The notes under the pieces are model-generated. The model ran no database searches. It was not told the origin of the DNA and worked only from the letters and a program-made list of their open reading frames with translations. Shown here piece by piece: positions 8,902-17,809 of a stretch of 64,000 bases of DNA. Position 1 is the first letter of the stretch; each line of letters begins with the position of its first letter. The stretch covers positions 930,001-994,000 of the forward strand of contig NZ_BCTK01000006.1 of the NCBI RefSeq assembly GCF_001571245.1, read 5' to 3'. This DNA comes from Achromobacter piechaudii NBRC 102461. GTDB taxonomy: Bacteria > Pseudomonadota > Gammaproteobacteria > Burkholderiales > Burkholderiaceae_B. The position numbers and the translations under genes are program-made.

Positions 8902-8953
8902 GCATTAATCCATCCGTAAGTTGCAATTCAAATAATAGCCGGGCGGACGCAGA

Positions 8954-10060
8954 ATGGCTTCCATGGAAACCGTAATCCCTTGCGTACTGATGCGCGGCGG
9001 CACGTCGCGCGGCCCCTTTTTTCTGGGCGACTGGCTGCCCGCCGATCCCGTCGAGCGTGATCGCCTGCTGCTGGCGGCCATGGGCTCGCCCCACGCCTTG
9101 CAGGTCGATGGCCTGGGCGGCGGCAACACGCTCACCAGCAAAGTGGCCATCGTGTCCCGCTCCACCCGCGCCGACTGCGACATCGACTACCTGTTTGCGC
9201 AGGTGTCGGTGGACCGCGCCACCGTGGACACCCGGCCCAACTGCGGCAACATGCTGTCGGGCGCCGCGCCGTTCGCCATCGATGAAGGCTTGTTGAAGGC
9301 GAGCGACGGCGTCACATCAGTGCGCGTGCACAACGTCAACACGGGCGCGGTGGTCGAAGCCGTGGTGCAAACACCCGGTGGGCGCCTGACTTATGAGGGC
9401 GATGCGCGCATCGACGGCGTGCCGGGCGCAGCGGCGCCCGTGCGCCTGAACTTCCTGGATGCGTGGGGCGCCGTCACCGGCAAGCTGTTCCCCACGGGCT
9501 TGCGCCAGGAACGCATTGAGGGCGTGGCGGTAACGCTGATCGACGCCGCGATGCCGATGGTATTGATGCGCGCCAGTGATTTCGGATTGCAGGGCGACGA
9601 AACGCCCGCGCAGCTGGATGGCAACGCGGCCTTGCTGGAACGCATCGAACGCATCCGCCTCGTGGCCGGCGCGCGCATGGGATTGGGAGACGTGTCCGAC
9701 AGCGTGATTCCCAAGCCGGTCCTGCTGGCGCCGTCCAGCGCCGCAAACGGACTGGCTCTGCGTTCGCGCTACTTCACGCCGCGCGCCTGCCACCGCGCGC
9801 ATGCCGCGACGGGCGCGGTAGGCGTGGCCAGCGCGTTCCTGATGCCCGGCACCGTCGCGCATGAGTGCGGCGGTCCGCCCGTGACGGCGGGCTACCGGAC
9901 GGTGCGTATCGAACACCCGTCCGGTGTAATGGAGATCGATGTCGAGCTGGACAAGGATAGTGAAGTCGTGCGGGCGGCGGGCCTGGTTCGCACCGCACGC
10001 AAGATCATGAAAGGGCTGCTGTACGTGCCGGGCCATTACGGCTTGGCGCAGGCCGCCTGA
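8954..10060 (+). CDS. PrpF-fold isomerase, 4-oxalomesaconate tautomerase-like
   Basis: A 368-residue protein of the PrpF/AcnD-accessory family (diaminopimelate-epimerase fold). Diagnostic motifs are VLMRGGTSRGPFF at the N-terminus, LGGGNTLTSKVAIVSRS near residue 60, and DTRPNCGNMLSGAAPFAIDEG near 95, where the Cys of NCGN is the conserved acid/base position. Members tautomerise or isomerise unsaturated tricarboxylates such as 4-oxalomesaconate or 2-methylaconitate. The neighbouring Bug-type receptor suggests a transported di- or tricarboxylate as substrate. No ring-cleavage or methylcitrate genes are adjacent, so the exact substrate is open. Confidence 0.82.
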   Translation: MASMETVIPCVLMRGGTSRGPFFLGDWLPADPVERDRLLLAAMGSPHALQVDGLGGGNTLTSKVAIVSRSTRADCDIDYLFAQVSVDRATVDTRPNCGNMLSGAAPFAIDEGLLKASDGVTSVRVHNVNTGAVVEAVVQTPGGRLTYEGDARIDGVPGAAAPVRLNFLDAWGAVTGKLFPTGLRQERIEGVAVTLIDAAMPMVLMRASDFGLQGDETPAQLDGNAALLERIERIRLVAGARMGLGDVSDSVIPKPVLLAPSSAANGLALRSRYFTPRACHRAHAATGAVGVASAFLMPGTVAHECGGPPVTAGYRTVRIEHPSGVMEIDVELDKDSEVVRAAGLVRTARKIMKGLLYVPGHYGLAQAA

Positions 10061-10081
10061 CCCACATTAATTACGCCGCGA

Positions 10082-10102
10082 GCTCAAGCCGCAAGCTTGA
10101 GC
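10082..10102 (+). terminator. Hairpin after the PrpF-fold gene
   Basis: An 8-bp perfect stem (GCTCAAGC / GCTTGAGC) with a 5-base loop lies 22 bases after the stop codon of the PrpF-fold gene. There is no T-run, so it may be a weak or Rho-assisted terminator or simply a processing hairpin between this gene and the receptor gene. Confidence 0.35.
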
Positions 10103-10161
10103 CCCAAGCAGCCCACCCAGAGGCCGCGCAGTACGGCGATTGATAAACAACGGAGACAAGC

Positions 10162-11133
10162 ATGAAGCATTCCCTTATCAAGGCGGCCTCGGCCGCGACG
10201 ATATTCCTGGCGCTGGGCGCGGGCAGCGCTCAAGCCGCCTATCCCGAACGCGCGATCACGCTGGTCGTGCCAACGGCAGCCGGTGGCGGCAACGATGTAC
10301 TGGCGCGCGTGGTGGGGCAGAAGGTCGGCGAGCTGCTCGGCCAGACCGTCATCGTGGTGAATAAGCCGGGCGCGCAAGGCGCGATTGCGTCCGACTACGT
10401 GGCGCGCCAGCCGGCTGATGGCTACACGCTGATGCTGGGCTACATCGGCACCCATGGCATCAACCCCGCGATGCAGAAGCTGAACTACGACCCGGTCAAG
10501 GACTTCACGCCCATCGGCATGGTGGCCGATTCGCCCACCATCATGGTCGTCAACACGCAATTGCCGATCCAGGATGTGGCGAGCCTCGTCAAGTATGGCC
10601 ATGAGCATCCGGACGCGCTGAGTTTTGCGTCGGCCGGCCCCGGCACGGCCCCCGCCGTCGCGGGCGAGCTGTTCAACCAGGCCACGGGCACGCAGATGCT
10701 GGACGTGCCGTACAAAGGGTCCGCGCCTGCCTTGACGGACACGCTGGCAGGCACCACGCAGGTGATGTTTCCCAGCCTGTTCAGCGTGTATCCGCACTTG
10801 AAGTCCGGCATGATCAAGGCGATTGCGGTGGCTGGCGCGACGCGCACCGAAGCCTTGCCGAATCTGCCCACGCTTGCCGAAGCCGGCGTGCCGGGCGTAG
10901 AGGTGCCGCAGTGGTACGCCATCTTCGCGCCCGCCAAGGCGGACGCCGCCGTGGTCGCCACCTTGAACAAGGCGCTGAACCAGGCGCTGGCGGACCCTTC
11001 CGTCAAGACGAAGATTGCGGAGCAAGGCGCCGAGGTGCGCAGCAGTTCGCCGGCCGAGCTGGGCGCGTTCGTGCAAAGTGAAGCGGTCCGGTGGAAGCAG
11101 CTGGCTTCCAAGCAGAAGTTGGCGGCGCGATAG
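10162..11133 (+). CDS. Tripartite tricarboxylate transporter receptor (Bug family)
   Basis: A 323-residue periplasmic solute receptor. A Sec signal peptide covers residues 1-25, with cleavage after SAQA. The mature protein starts YPERAITLVVPTAAGGGNDVL, the hallmark N-terminal ligand loop of Bug proteins, and continues with NKPGAQGAIASDYVARQPADGYTL and YKGSAPALTDTLAG. No TctA or TctB membrane genes are present, as is common for the large Bug families of Bordetella and Achromobacter. It must work with a distant permease or act in sensing. Linkage to a PrpF-fold isomerase and LysR suggests a small di- or tricarboxylate ligand. Confidence 0.9.
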   Translation: MKHSLIKAASAATIFLALGAGSAQAAYPERAITLVVPTAAGGGNDVLARVVGQKVGELLGQTVIVVNKPGAQGAIASDYVARQPADGYTLMLGYIGTHGINPAMQKLNYDPVKDFTPIGMVADSPTIMVVNTQLPIQDVASLVKYGHEHPDALSFASAGPGTAPAVAGELFNQATGTQMLDVPYKGSAPALTDTLAGTTQVMFPSLFSVYPHLKSGMIKAIAVAGATRTEALPNLPTLAEAGVPGVEVPQWYAIFAPAKADAAVVATLNKALNQALADPSVKTKIAEQGAEVRSSSPAELGAFVQSEAVRWKQLASKQKLAAR

Positions 11134-11136
11134 TCC

Positions 11137-12531
11137 TTATGTGCTGCGCAGCAAGGCCAGCGCGTCCGCATCGAAATTGCGCAGATTCGGAAACACCAGC
11201 CGCAGGTCATCGCGGCTGGCGCCGAACCAGGTTCCCAGCGCAGAGCCCAGTTGATCCACCGCCAAGGTGGGCAGCAGCCGGCCGTTATCGACAAAGCCCG
11301 GGCCGTCCAGCGCGATCTCGGGATGTTCGCCGAAGCTGCGGCCACCGTTGACGGCCCCGCCCATGACCAGATGGTGCGACCCCCAGCCGTGGTCCGAGCC
11401 ATTGCCGTTGGATCCCAGGGTGCGCCCGAACTCGGACGCGGTGAACGTGGTGACCTGATCCGCCACCCCCAACGCCGTCAACGCTTGCTGGAACGTGGCC
11501 AGCGATTGCCCCAGCTCCTTGAGCAGCGCGGGGTGCGTGTCGTTAAGCCCCGTGTGATTGTCATAGCCATTTTGCGACACGAAGAACACCTGACGCCGCG
11601 CGCCCAGCGCCTGGCGCGCAGCGATGATGCGGGCCACGATCTTGAGCTGCTGGCCCAGCGGGGTACCGAAGTCGCCGGGAACGGCCACATTGGCCAGCGC
11701 CGCGCGCAAGCGGGTGTCGGCATCGATGGATTGCGCGGCGATGCGCGACAGTTCGCGTTCCATCAAATGATCGCGCGGCTGCGTGATCAATTGGCGCAAC
11801 AGCGCGGTGCAGGCGGTGGATCCATACATATCGCGTTGCAGCAGTTCGATGGGCGTGGAGCCGTTGATGCCCACCCGATAGCCCGCCACCTTGTGGCCGG
11901 CCAGCAGCACCGTGCTGCCGCCCGCCGTGATGCCCGTGAACGTGCGCTGCGCATTGGCGTTGGCGAATAGGTCCGTCAGCCGTCCGCCCCAGCCCGACGC
12001 CGCGCCCTCTGGCGCCAGCGCTTGCCAGTACGACTGCTGGTCATTGTGCGAAAAAAGCTTGGGCGGCAGCGGCACGCGGGCGCTGATGTAGTCGGCCTTG
12101 GACGTGGGCGCCACCAGCGGCCCGACATTGAGCAGCACGGCCATCTGGCCATTCTCGTAAAAGGGCGCCAGCGGCGCCAACGCGGGAGCCAATGCAAACT
12201 GCGCGCCACCGGACGCCGCCACCTTGCCGCGCAGCGCGGTGGCGCGCAGCGCATCACGTGGCAAGGCAATGTCGGTACGCGCAGCGGCGTAGGCGCGGTA
12301 GGCGGCTGCGTCGAAGGGCACGAGGGTGTTGTAGGGGTCATTACCGCCATACAGAAATACGCAGACCAGCGCCTTGTACGAAGACGGCGCGCTTGCGGGC
12401 GGCGCCGATTGCGCGGCGGCCGCGCCCAAGGCCGCCAGGTTCATCGCCAGCGGCGCGGCGGCGCCCGTCGCGCCCAGCGCGCAAGCGCGCAGCAGGAAAT
12501 CGCGGCGGCGGGCATTGAGTGCGTCGGTCAT
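11137..12531 (-). CDS. DUF1501-family exported protein (Tat substrate)
   Basis: A 464-residue member of the DUF1501 family (alkaline-phosphatase-like, sulfatase-related fold). It begins with a twin-arginine signal (RRRDFLLRACALG at residues 8-20), so it is predicted to be folded in the cytoplasm and exported by Tat. Family landmarks include LVCVFLYGGNDPYNTLVPFD, LFSHNDQQSYWQ and the terminal TEFGRT-equivalent TASEFGRTLGSNGNGSDHGWG with LVMGGAVNGG. The start overlaps the DUF1800 stop by 4 bases. DUF1800/DUF1501 pairs are widespread but uncharacterised, so no reaction can be assigned. Confidence 0.85.
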   Translation of the reverse strand: MTDALNARRRDFLLRACALGATGAAAPLAMNLAALGAAAAQSAPPASAPSSYKALVCVFLYGGNDPYNTLVPFDAAAYRAYAAARTDIALPRDALRATALRGKVAASGGAQFALAPALAPLAPFYENGQMAVLLNVGPLVAPTSKADYISARVPLPPKLFSHNDQQSYWQALAPEGAASGWGGRLTDLFANANAQRTFTGITAGGSTVLLAGHKVAGYRVGINGSTPIELLQRDMYGSTACTALLRQLITQPRDHLMERELSRIAAQSIDADTRLRAALANVAVPGDFGTPLGQQLKIVARIIAARQALGARRQVFFVSQNGYDNHTGLNDTHPALLKELGQSLATFQQALTALGVADQVTTFTASEFGRTLGSNGNGSDHGWGSHHLVMGGAVNGGRSFGEHPEIALDGPGFVDNGRLLPTLAVDQLGSALGTWFGASRDDLRLVFPNLRNFDADALALLRST

Positions 12532-14042
12532 TTCTGCACCAGATATTCAGGGGTGGCGGCCACTAGCATGATCGCGGCGCGCACGCGGTCGCGTCGCCGG
12601 CTGGCGGGCAGCGTGGCGACGGCATCGGCAATGGCGCGGGCGGTGGGCGCGCTGAACGCGTCGCCTGCCAGCAGCAGCACCACGCGGTCCACCAGCGCCT
12701 GCGGGTCGTGCGCCAACGCGAGCTCGGGCGCGTAATTCGTTTGCAGGTCTTCCCAGCCCCGGTCCACATAGATGGACAGAAAGTTCAGATAGCCCGCAAT
12801 GCTGGTTTCATCGGTGATCTGCATTTCCGGCGCTACCAGATGCCGCCGCGCCAGCTCGGTGACGGGCGGGCTGTAGCGGGGTCGGAAAAAATTGAACACC
12901 GTCGCCGATCGCATCGGGCTTTGCGCGAGGCGAATCGTGTTGTCGGTGGTGTCGGGCATCGCCCACGCGCCATTGGTGGATGTGGCCCCAAAGGCGCGCG
13001 CCCAGCCCGAGAAGCGCAGGATGGGTTCGCGCACCTTGCCCCATGCCGGATCGTTCAGGTCGGGGTCGCGCGCCTCGGGGTCGAGCAAGATGGCGCGCAC
13101 CACGGCTTTGAGGTTGCCGCGTACGCCGTGGCCGTCGTCGGCAAACACCGTGGCCACGCGTTTGACGTAAGCCGGGCTGGGGTTGCTGGTGACCAGCCGC
13201 TGGATCAGCTGCATGCCGATGAACGGCCCCACGTTCGGATGCGCGCAGATGACTTCCATGGCGCGCTTGAGCGACAGGCGGCCGTCCGTGCCGGGGGGAA
13301 TCACCGCGCCCAGAAAGCGCTTTTCGGCCATCGAATGCAGCGCGTTGTTCAGCGCCATGGGCCGCCTGTGGAATTCAACGTCGGTCTCTGGCCCGTTGAT
13401 ATCCCATCCGGTGAACACCTTGGCCAGGCCCTGCACATCCGCGTTGGTATAGGTTTCCACCGGTGCGCCGTCGACTTTTTTCACCGTGCCGTCCGGCTCC
13501 AGTTGCAACAGGCCGATGCTGAACAGCTGCATCACCTCGCGCGCATAGTTTTCATCGGGATGGCGGCCGGTCTTCGGGTCTTCCTTGCGATTGCCTCGAT
13601 ACGTCAGCATGCAGCCCATCGACAGGTTCTGGGTCACGGCGGTCAGCAGCGACTGGTAATCGCCCAGCGCGTGTTCGGCCAGCAGGTCCATGAAACCGGC
13701 CGCGCCGAACAGCGGCCAAGACGCAGTGATGGATTGCACGCCCACGACGAAAATCTCGGACAGCGCAAACGCCACGCGCGTGCGCACCTGGTCTTCGGCG
13801 CTGATGAATTTGCGCCACAGCGTGGACTCCAGCGGTGCGTTGATGCCGTTGCCCTTGAAGGCCTCGGTGTTTTTCTTCTGTTGCAGCAGCCAGTCGAAAT
13901 GCGACTGCGACGGCGGCATCGCCAGTTGCGCGTCGAGCCACGCGGCGTAACCGTCGCGCACGACAGCGTCGATCAGAGCGGGGGTGGGCCCGAACGTGGC
14001 CTGCGCCAGAAAGCGCGAGGCCTGGCCGGGAGTGACTGTCAT
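12528..14042 (-). CDS. DUF1800-family protein
   Basis: A 504-residue DUF1800 protein. Landmarks are ASRFLAQATFGPT at the N-terminus, the NYAREVMQLFSIG helix, LQPDG-like LLQLEPDGTVKK, VFTGWDINGPE and LVTSNPSPAYVKRVATVFADDG. No signal peptide or lipobox is evident at the chosen ATG, unlike the longer family members, so it may be exported with its Tat-directed partner or be cytoplasmic. It is the first gene of a two-gene operon and overlaps the DUF1501 start by 4 bases (ATGA). Function is unknown. Confidence 0.85.
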   Translation of the reverse strand: MTVTPGQASRFLAQATFGPTPALIDAVVRDGYAAWLDAQLAMPPSQSHFDWLLQQKKNTEAFKGNGINAPLESTLWRKFISAEDQVRTRVAFALSEIFVVGVQSITASWPLFGAAGFMDLLAEHALGDYQSLLTAVTQNLSMGCMLTYRGNRKEDPKTGRHPDENYAREVMQLFSIGLLQLEPDGTVKKVDGAPVETYTNADVQGLAKVFTGWDINGPETDVEFHRRPMALNNALHSMAEKRFLGAVIPPGTDGRLSLKRAMEVICAHPNVGPFIGMQLIQRLVTSNPSPAYVKRVATVFADDGHGVRGNLKAVVRAILLDPEARDPDLNDPAWGKVREPILRFSGWARAFGATSTNGAWAMPDTTDNTIRLAQSPMRSATVFNFFRPRYSPPVTELARRHLVAPEMQITDETSIAGYLNFLSIYVDRGWEDLQTNYAPELALAHDPQALVDRVVLLLAGDAFSAPTARAIADAVATLPASRRRDRVRAAIMLVAATPEYLVQK

Positions 14043-14142
14043 CGCAAGCCTCTCGTCGAATGCGAAAGGCTACGGTACTGAACCGCGGGGCGCGCTTCAA
14101 TACCGTCATTCGGACGAGAGGATTAATCCCTAAGCATGAGGC

Positions 14143-14847
14143 TCAGACCGAGCGCGTGATGCCGCCGTCGATGCGGATGTTCTGGCCGGTGATGTAGGAC
14201 GACGCGTCGGACGCCAGGAAGGCGATCAGGTCCGCCACTTCTTCGGCGGTGCCGTAGCGGCCCATCGGAATGCGGGTGCGGCGGTCTTCCTTTTCGGGCA
14301 GGCTGTCGATGAATCCGGGCAGCACGTTGTTCATACGCACGTTGTGCGCGGCGTATTCATCCGAGAACACCTTGGTGAAGGCGGCCAGCCCCGCGCGGAA
14401 GACGCCCGACGTCGGAAACAGCGCTTCGGGTTCAAAGGTGGCGTAGGTGGAAATATTGACGATGGCGCCCGACTGCTGCTGCTTCATGATGGGCGCGACC
14501 AGACGCGCGATGCGCACCACATTGAGCAGGTAGAACTCCATGCCCAGGTGCCAGTCTTCGTCGCTGATCGACAGGAGCGGCCCCTTCGGCCCGTGCCCCG
14601 CGCTGTTGACCACCGCGTCGACGCGGCCCCATTTCTGCATCGTGGCGTCCACGAGGCGGGCCAGGTCGTCGGGCGAGCGGTTCGAGCCCGTGACGCCCAG
14701 GCCGCCCAATTCGCCCGCCAGGGTTTCGCCCTTGCCGGACGATGACAGGATGGCGACGCGATATCCGTCAGCCGCCAATTTGCGCGCCGCCGCAGCGCCC
14801 ATGCCGCTGCCACCCGCCGTCACGATCGCTACTTTTTCCGTGCTCAT
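14143..14847 (-). CDS. SDR-family oxidoreductase with altered active site
   Basis: A 234-residue short-chain dehydrogenase-like protein. The start at 14847 is preceded by GGGAG; an in-frame upstream extension is rejected. The Rossmann glycine motif is TAGGSGMGAAAA near residue 10 and the cofactor-stabilising NSAGHGP (NAG equivalent) is near 78. The usual YxxxK catalytic pair should fall in the segment SGVFRAGLAAFTK, but Ser and Arg occupy those positions. A Ser-Thr pair (NISTY) upstream is kept. The end resembles classical SDRs (ITGQNIRIDGGITRSV). It may be a divergent reductase or a non-catalytic SDR. The neighbours give no pathway clue. Confidence 0.82.
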   Translation of the reverse strand: MSTEKVAIVTAGGSGMGAAAARKLAADGYRVAILSSSGKGETLAGELGGLGVTGSNRSPDDLARLVDATMQKWGRVDAVVNSAGHGPKGPLLSISDEDWHLGMEFYLLNVVRIARLVAPIMKQQQSGAIVNISTYATFEPEALFPTSGVFRAGLAAFTKVFSDEYAAHNVRMNNVLPGFIDSLPEKEDRRTRIPMGRYGTAEEVADLIAFLASDASSYITGQNIRIDGGITRSV

Positions 14848-14909
14848 GCCTGCTCCCTGTCGGTGTGTACGAAGAGCGGCCATTGTAGGGGGAACGCGCC
14901 CAATGGAAA

Positions 14910-14948
14910 CGGGCTCCGCGCCCCGGAAATCCCGGAGGGCGGAGCCCG
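14910..14948 (-). terminator. Hairpin terminator after azurin
   Basis: A 10-bp perfect stem (CGGGCTCCGC / GCGGAGCCCG) lies 23 bases past the azurin stop codon on the minus strand, followed by a short T-rich stretch (GTTTCC). It fits a terminator for the monocistronic azurin gene. Confidence 0.55.
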
Positions 14949-14971
14949 TGCGGCGCAGTGCCTGGGCCGGC

Positions 14972-15430
14972 TTAGTCGACCAGCTTCAGCGTGCCCTTCA
15001 TCAGCGCGAAGTGGCCGGGGAAGGAGCAGAAGTAGGTGTAGTCGGTGCCGGCGGCCAGCTTGCTGACGTCGAAGGTGACGGAGTCGGACTGGCCGCCGCC
15101 GATCACCTTGGTGTGGGCGATGACGCGCGTGTCGCCCTTTTTGACGTAGTCATTGTCCAGGCCGGCAGCCATGCCGTCGTTGACGGTGGCTTGCATGTCG
15201 GCCGCCGTGGTCAGCACCCAGTTGTGGCCCATGACGTTTTTGGCCAGGGTGCCCGGATGCTTCAGGTTCACGGTGAACTGCTTGCAGCTCTTGCTGACCG
15301 TGATTTCCTTCTTGTCGAACTGCATCTGGTCATTGCCGGCGATATCGACCGAGCATTCAGCGGCCAGGACCGGGGCAGACGCAACAGCGAGGATCGCGGC
15401 CACGCACAGTTTCTTGAACATCATATTCAT
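14972..15430 (-). CDS. azu: Azurin, periplasmic type-1 copper protein
   Basis: Small blue-copper electron carrier. A 23-residue Sec signal peptide (ending PVLA) leaves a 129-residue mature protein starting [15 protein letters not shown], the classical azurin length and N-terminus. Copper ligands are visible: His in VMGHNWVLT, and Cys, His and Met in the loop [18 protein letters not shown]. The structural disulfide Cys near the N-terminus and KSCKQF are present. It probably donates electrons in denitrification or oxidative-stress respiration. It stands alone, with its own downstream hairpin. The first or third codon (both Met) may start translation. Confidence 0.97.
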   Translation of the reverse strand: MNMMFKKLCVAAILAVASAPVLAAECSVDIAGNDQMQFDKKEITVSKSCKQFTVNLKHPGTLAKNVMGHNWVLTTAADMQATVNDGMAAGLDNDYVKKGDTRVIAHTKVIGGGQSDSVTFDVSKLAAGTDYTYFCSFPGHFALMKGTLKLVD

Positions 15431-15594
15431 GCCTCCAACATTTGGCGAAAAGCGGAATTCCGGCCTGCGCCTTGCGCGATGGACCGGCTACACGACATTC
15501 TGACCCCGCTGCCGGCCAGAATGCCAAACCCGGCGTGGGCGGGTTTGACCCAGCGCAAGCCAAGCGCATTGAGTTGCGCGGATGGCGTCGCGCT

Positions 15595-16911
15595 TCAAGG
15601 TTTTGGGCTGACGCGCCAGATGACGTTGCCCACGTCGTCGGCCACCAGCAGGTCGCCCTGGCCGTCGATGGCGACGCCGACGGGGCGGCCCTGCGCTTGG
15701 CCGCTCTCATTGAGAAAGCCGGTCAGCACGTCGCGTGCCGGGCCGTCGGGCCGGTTGCCGGAAAACGGCACGAGGATGACTTTGTAGCCACTGCGCGGGT
15801 CGCGGTTCCATGAGCCGTGCTGGCCGACGAACATGCCCGAGGCGTAGGGCGCGGGCAGCCGCGTGCCGCCCGACCAGGCCAGGCCCAGCGATGCGGTGTG
15901 CGGGCCCAGCGCGTAGTCGGGCACGATGGCGCGCGCGACCAGGTCCGGGCGCGGCGGGGTGACGCGGGTGTCCACGTGCTGCCCGAAATAACTGTAGGGC
16001 CAGCCGTAAAAGCCGCCGTCCTGTACCGACGTCATGTAGTCGGGAACGAGGTCGCTGCCCAGCTCGTCGCGTTCGTTCACGGCCGTCCACAAGGTCTTGC
16101 CGTCGGGCGCCCAGGCCATGCCCACGGGGTTGCGCAGGCCGGTGGCGTAGAGCCGCTTGTTGCCGGTGGCGACATCGATTTCCCAGATGGCCGCGCGGCC
16201 TTCTTCGATGTCCATGCCGTTTTCCGCCACGTTGCTGTTCGAACCGACCGACACGTACAGCTTGCTGCCGTCCGCGTTGGCGATCAGGTTCTTGGTCCAG
16301 TGGTGGTTGATGCCGGCGGGCAGGTCGGTGACTTTTACGCCGGCCGCCTTGATCTGCGTCTGGCCGGGTTCGTAGGGAAAGCGCAGCACGGCGTCGGCGT
16401 TGGCGACGTAAAGCTGCTTGCCGATCAGCGCCATGCCGAAGGGCGAGTTCAGGTCTTGCAGCAGCACGCTGCGCGTTTCGGCCACGCCGTCGTGATCGGC
16501 ATCGCGCAACAGGGTGATGCGGTTGGCGCTGGGCGTCTTGGCGCCCGCGCGCTTCATGACGATGCCCGCCGCCCATGCTTTGAAGCCGCCGCCCGCATCG
16601 GCGGGCTTGGGCGGCGCATTGGTTTCGGCGACCAGCACGTCGCCGTTGGGCAGCACGTAGAGCCAGCGGGGGTGGTCCAGGTCGGCGGCGTAGGCGTTGA
16701 CGGCCAGGCCGTTGGCGGGAATCGGTTGGGCGCCCGCGATCCAGCCGACCGCCTTGGCCGTGTTCACCGTGGGGATCATCGTCGTGTTGGGGGGCGGCAG
16801 CTTGGGCTGCGGCCCCATTCCCGATTCAACGGGCAGCGTCGCGACCTCGCCGCAGGCGCTAAGGGCGGCCAGCGTCAGGCTGGCCGCCGCCAGATTGCGC
16901 AAGATGGGCAT
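15595..16911 (-). CDS. PQQ-type sugar/sorbosone dehydrogenase-like lipoprotein
   Basis: A 438-residue six-bladed beta-propeller protein of the soluble glucose dehydrogenase/GSDH (Gdh/sorbosone dehydrogenase) family. A lipobox (LSAC, Cys20) predicts a lipid-anchored outer-membrane or periplasmic protein. Family motifs: [47 protein letters not shown], and [17 protein letters not shown] near the C-terminus. Substrate unknown; many members oxidise aldoses or sorbosone with PQQ. Azurin, a possible electron acceptor, is the next gene on the same strand but is separated by about 165 bases. Confidence 0.85.
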   Translation of the reverse strand: MPILRNLAAASLTLAALSACGEVATLPVESGMGPQPKLPPPNTTMIPTVNTAKAVGWIAGAQPIPANGLAVNAYAADLDHPRWLYVLPNGDVLVAETNAPPKPADAGGGFKAWAAGIVMKRAGAKTPSANRITLLRDADHDGVAETRSVLLQDLNSPFGMALIGKQLYVANADAVLRFPYEPGQTQIKAAGVKVTDLPAGINHHWTKNLIANADGSKLYVSVGSNSNVAENGMDIEEGRAAIWEIDVATGNKRLYATGLRNPVGMAWAPDGKTLWTAVNERDELGSDLVPDYMTSVQDGGFYGWPYSYFGQHVDTRVTPPRPDLVARAIVPDYALGPHTASLGLAWSGGTRLPAPYASGMFVGQHGSWNRDPRSGYKVILVPFSGNRPDGPARDVLTGFLNESGQAQGRPVGVAIDGQGDLLVADDVGNVIWRVSPKP

Positions 16912-16971
16912 GATGCGGTTCCAAGGCTAGGGGATGTCCCATCATACTCATCGGCAAGCGGCGGGCGCGGA

Positions 16972-17280
16972 TCAGTCGTCGAAGCGGCTGCGCGTGACGG
17001 CGCCCGTCTGCGGGTCGACGCGCAGTTTCACGCGTTGGCCTTGCGGATCGTAGGCCTTGACCTCGTAGCCGTGCTTGCTGGAACGCTCGATCTCGGAGAT
17101 ATTGCGGTAGCCAGCGGCTTCCATTTTGTCGTAGACCTGGCGAATCGTGAGCATGGGCGCGGCGGGGCTGGTGGCGGCAGGGGCCGCGGGCGCGGCGGCC
17201 TGGGCGTGAACGGCGGGGCCGGCGACGAGCGCGCAAGCGCCAATCGTCATTGCGGCCAAGGTTTTTTGAATGCGCGTCAT
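16972..17280 (-). CDS. PepSY-domain exported protein
   Basis: A 102-residue protein. The start at 17280 is chosen because AAGGAG precedes it and a signal peptide (MTRIQKTLAAMTIGACALVAG, cleaved near VHAQ) follows; the in-frame upstream extension has neither. After an Ala/Pro-rich linker it carries one PepSY domain (LTIRQVYDKMEAAGYRNISE, YEVKAYDPQGQRVKLRVDP). PepSY domains are thought to inhibit peptidases or sense periplasmic conditions. It is divergent from another PepSY protein that heads a two-component operon, so it is a likely regulon member. Confidence 0.85.
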   Translation of the reverse strand: MTRIQKTLAAMTIGACALVAGPAVHAQAAAPAAPAATSPAAPMLTIRQVYDKMEAAGYRNISEIERSSKHGYEVKAYDPQGQRVKLRVDPQTGAVTRSRFDD

Positions 17281-17377
17281 GAGGGTAACTCCTTGATGTG
17301 AGGGGGAAAAATCTGGCCGTTGCGACGACCATGTGCCCATTATTCAATTCGGCGCATGAACCGGTTCTGAAGGCCTT

Positions 17378-17411
17378 GTTCATATCCGGTTCATCCACGC
17401 GGCGGTATAAC
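17378..17411 (+). promoter_or_regulatory. Candidate response-regulator box and promoter for the PepSY/two-component operon
   Basis: Two GTTCAT hexamers (17378-17383 and 17389-17394) are repeated with an 11-base period, the spacing expected for head-to-tail OmpR-family dimers. A TATAAC -10-like hexamer is at 17406-17411, so the second repeat sits at the -35 region, as in promoters activated by OmpR/PhoB-type regulators. A GAACCGGTTC palindrome lies just upstream (17358-17367). The operon start codon is at 17447. The repeats are seen directly; binding by the encoded regulator is inferred. Confidence 0.5.
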
Positions 17412-17446
17412 GAACGATCCCCGTTCACTTTCAAAGAGGCCCGGCA

Positions 17447-17809
17447 GTGCTGCTGTTCCCCCAAATTCGCCAGAGGCGCGCCGGTGTATTGCTGGCAGGC
17501 TTCGCATTGGCGCTGTCCTTGATCGTGGGGCCCATCACGGGCCAGGCCGATGAAAGCGACCACGAACGCGCGCGCCAAGCGCTCGAAGCCGGCAAGGTGC
17601 TGCCGCTGGGCGCCGTGCTGGACATCGTGGAACGCGACTTTCCCGGTCAGGTTGTCAAGGTCGAGTTCGAAGAGGACGACGACGAATTCATCTATGAGAT
17701 TCGCGTCCTGCAAAGCGGGGGCGGCATCCTCAAGCTGAAGATCGACGCGCGCGACGGCGCGTTGCTGGCCGTCAAGGGCCGCGATATCAAATTCAAGGGC
17801 AAAGACTGA
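17447..17809 (+). CDS. PepSY-domain exported protein, first gene of two-component operon
   Basis: A 120-residue protein starting with GTG after an AAAGAGG ribosome site. A hydrophobic signal (AGVLLAGFALALSLIVG) is followed by a PepSY domain (LPLGAVLDIVERDFPGQVVKV, EIRVLQSGGGILKLKIDARDG). The stop codon overlaps the response regulator start by one base. PepSY proteins linked to PhoP/QseB-like systems are common in this group and are thought to feed a periplasmic signal to the kinase. Confidence 0.85.
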   Translation: MLLFPQIRQRRAGVLLAGFALALSLIVGPITGQADESDHERARQALEAGKVLPLGAVLDIVERDFPGQVVKVEFEEDDDEFIYEIRVLQSGGGILKLKIDARDGALLAVKGRDIKFKGKD

